DNA from: JBBQNY01 sp038255255
Lineage (GTDB): Bacteria > Pseudomonadota > Gammaproteobacteria > Xanthomonadales > Ahniellaceae
Direction: 5' to 3'
DNA: 64,000 bases
Assembly (NCBI GenBank): GCA_038255255.1
Contig: JBBSLL010000004.1
Location: 62,001 to 126,000 of the forward strand
The notes beneath the pieces are model-generated. The model was not told the DNA's origin, did not search any database, and worked only from the letters and a program-made list of their open reading frames with translations. Both the position numbers and the translations under genes were made by a program. Below are positions 63,405-64,000 of this stretch, one piece after another; position 1 is the first letter of the stretch, and each line of letters starts with the position of its first letter.

Positions 63405-64000
63405 CGCGTGATCTTGTCGAGGAGGAATTGCTGCGCGGCATGACCGGCGCCTTCGCGCGCAGCCACCCGCGTGTACTCGCCGTCCGACCTGAGCTCCCAC
63501 GCATGCCCGGTGTCGGCCAGGTAATTGTCCAGCGCCTCTTCCCGTACGCGCTGCGCCAGTTCGGGCAGCAGGATGGGAAAACAGGTTTCGACCCGGCGCA
63601 GCAGGTTGCGCTCGAGCCAGTCGGCGCTCGAACACCAGACCTCGGTGGCGCCGCCGTTCTCGAAGTAGTACACGCGGCTGTGTTCGAGGAAGCGGTCGAT
63701 CACCGAGACCACCCGGATACGCGCCGATACTCCGGGAATTCCCGGCCGCAACGCGCAGGTTCCGCGCACGATGAGATCGATGCTCACGCCCGCGGTCGAG
63801 GCGGCATACAGCGCCCGGATCATCTCCGGGTCGTTGAGCGCGTTGATCTTGGCGATGATCCGTGCCGGACGGCCCGCGCGGGCATGCTCGGCTTCGCGCG
63901 CGATCTTGGCGAGCAACGCCTGGTGAAGCGTGAATGGCGATTGCAGCAGGTGGTCGAGCTTGATCACCGGCCCAAGGCCCGACAACTGCTGGAACATGCG
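63401..64000 (-). CDS. ppk: Polyphosphate kinase 1, C-terminal part
   Basis: The frame enters from the right edge; only the last 200 residues are visible. PPK1 signatures: HHLLQSPFTLHQALLAKI-like HLLQSPFTLHQALLAKIARE, RIIAKINALNDPEMIRALYA, STAGVSIDLIVRGTCALRPG, SVIDRFLEHSRVYYF, WCSSADWLERNLLRRVET. These belong to the C1/C2 domains that bind ATP and polyphosphate. It makes polyphosphate from ATP and is followed at once by ppx. Confidence 0.96.
   Translation of the reverse strand, partial: RMFQQLSGLGPVIKLDHLLQSPFTLHQALLAKIAREAEHARAGRPARIIAKINALNDPEMIRALYAASTAGVSIDLIVRGTCALRPGIPGVSARIRVVSVIDRFLEHSRVYYFENGGATEVWCSSADWLERNLLRRVETCFPILLPELAQRVREEALDNYLADTGHAWELRSDGEYTRVAAREGAGHAAQQFLLDKITR

Overview
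The window is gene-dense, high-GC bacterial chromosome, without rRNA, tRNA, CRISPR or prophage. The gene set suggests a gammaproteobacterium of the Xanthomonadales, probably Rhodanobacteraceae/Dokdonella-like: a FlgO/TPR membrane protein, an ABC permease fused to an M1 peptidase, a DUF4199 protein, a PlcP-like phosphatase with a GT4 enzyme, RlmJ, Mfd, ppk-ppx, and many Sec-exported proteins with a short FxxxFE tail. The taxonomic placement is inference from gene content.

Layout. 1-12.2 kb: a partial TPR protein, then mostly exported proteins (subtilase, lamin-tail protein, PepSY protein, DUF885 lipoprotein, DNRLRE-like protein, DUF11 protein with an IPTL-CTERM-like tail) and one FlgO/TPR membrane protein. 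12.4-16.9 kb: two-gene ABC operon whose permease carries an M1 peptidase domain. 17.2-19.7 kb: soxR divergent from an MFS exporter across a SoxR-type operator, then a decayed PAS-GGDEF gene. 19.7-21.0 kb: three overlapping genes (zinc ribbon, YbjQ, DUF2085-like). 21.1-24.3 kb: molybdenum hydroxylase operon (iorA-, iorB-like, di-haem cytochrome c). 24.4-33.7 kb: accessory and stress genes (secreted esterase, PNPOx-like protein, ChrA, beta-helix protein, host-attachment/BaeRF-like protein, DUF2383 protein, membrane-bound LuxR regulator, DUF4199), with a duplicated regulatory segment. 33.7-40 kb: secreted propeller-like protein behind two FNR-type boxes, MntP, PlcP-like/GT4 pair, PstS-OmpA protein. 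40-49 kb: S9 peptidase, DUF2975/XRE operon, GT41-like TPR glycosyltransferase, COG2509 flavoprotein, M49-like peptidase. 49-54 kb: two PYROXD2-like flavoproteins and a T-protein homologue separated by repeats. 54-64 kb: housekeeping (mfd, GNAT, YjbR, rlmJ) and a PAP2/GT4 pair, then ppx and the 3' end of ppk.

Themes. Phosphorus handling recurs: PlcP-like and GT4, PstS-OmpA, PAP2 and GT4, ppk-ppx. Four exported proteins end in, and a fifth carries just after its signal peptide, the motif FxxxFE ([DNS][GS] before the second F), which looks like an undescribed tag. At least three families of small palindromic repeats lie between genes: a GGGTCAGA-type element (five copies), GTAG-headed REPs, and CTCTCCCC-type elements.
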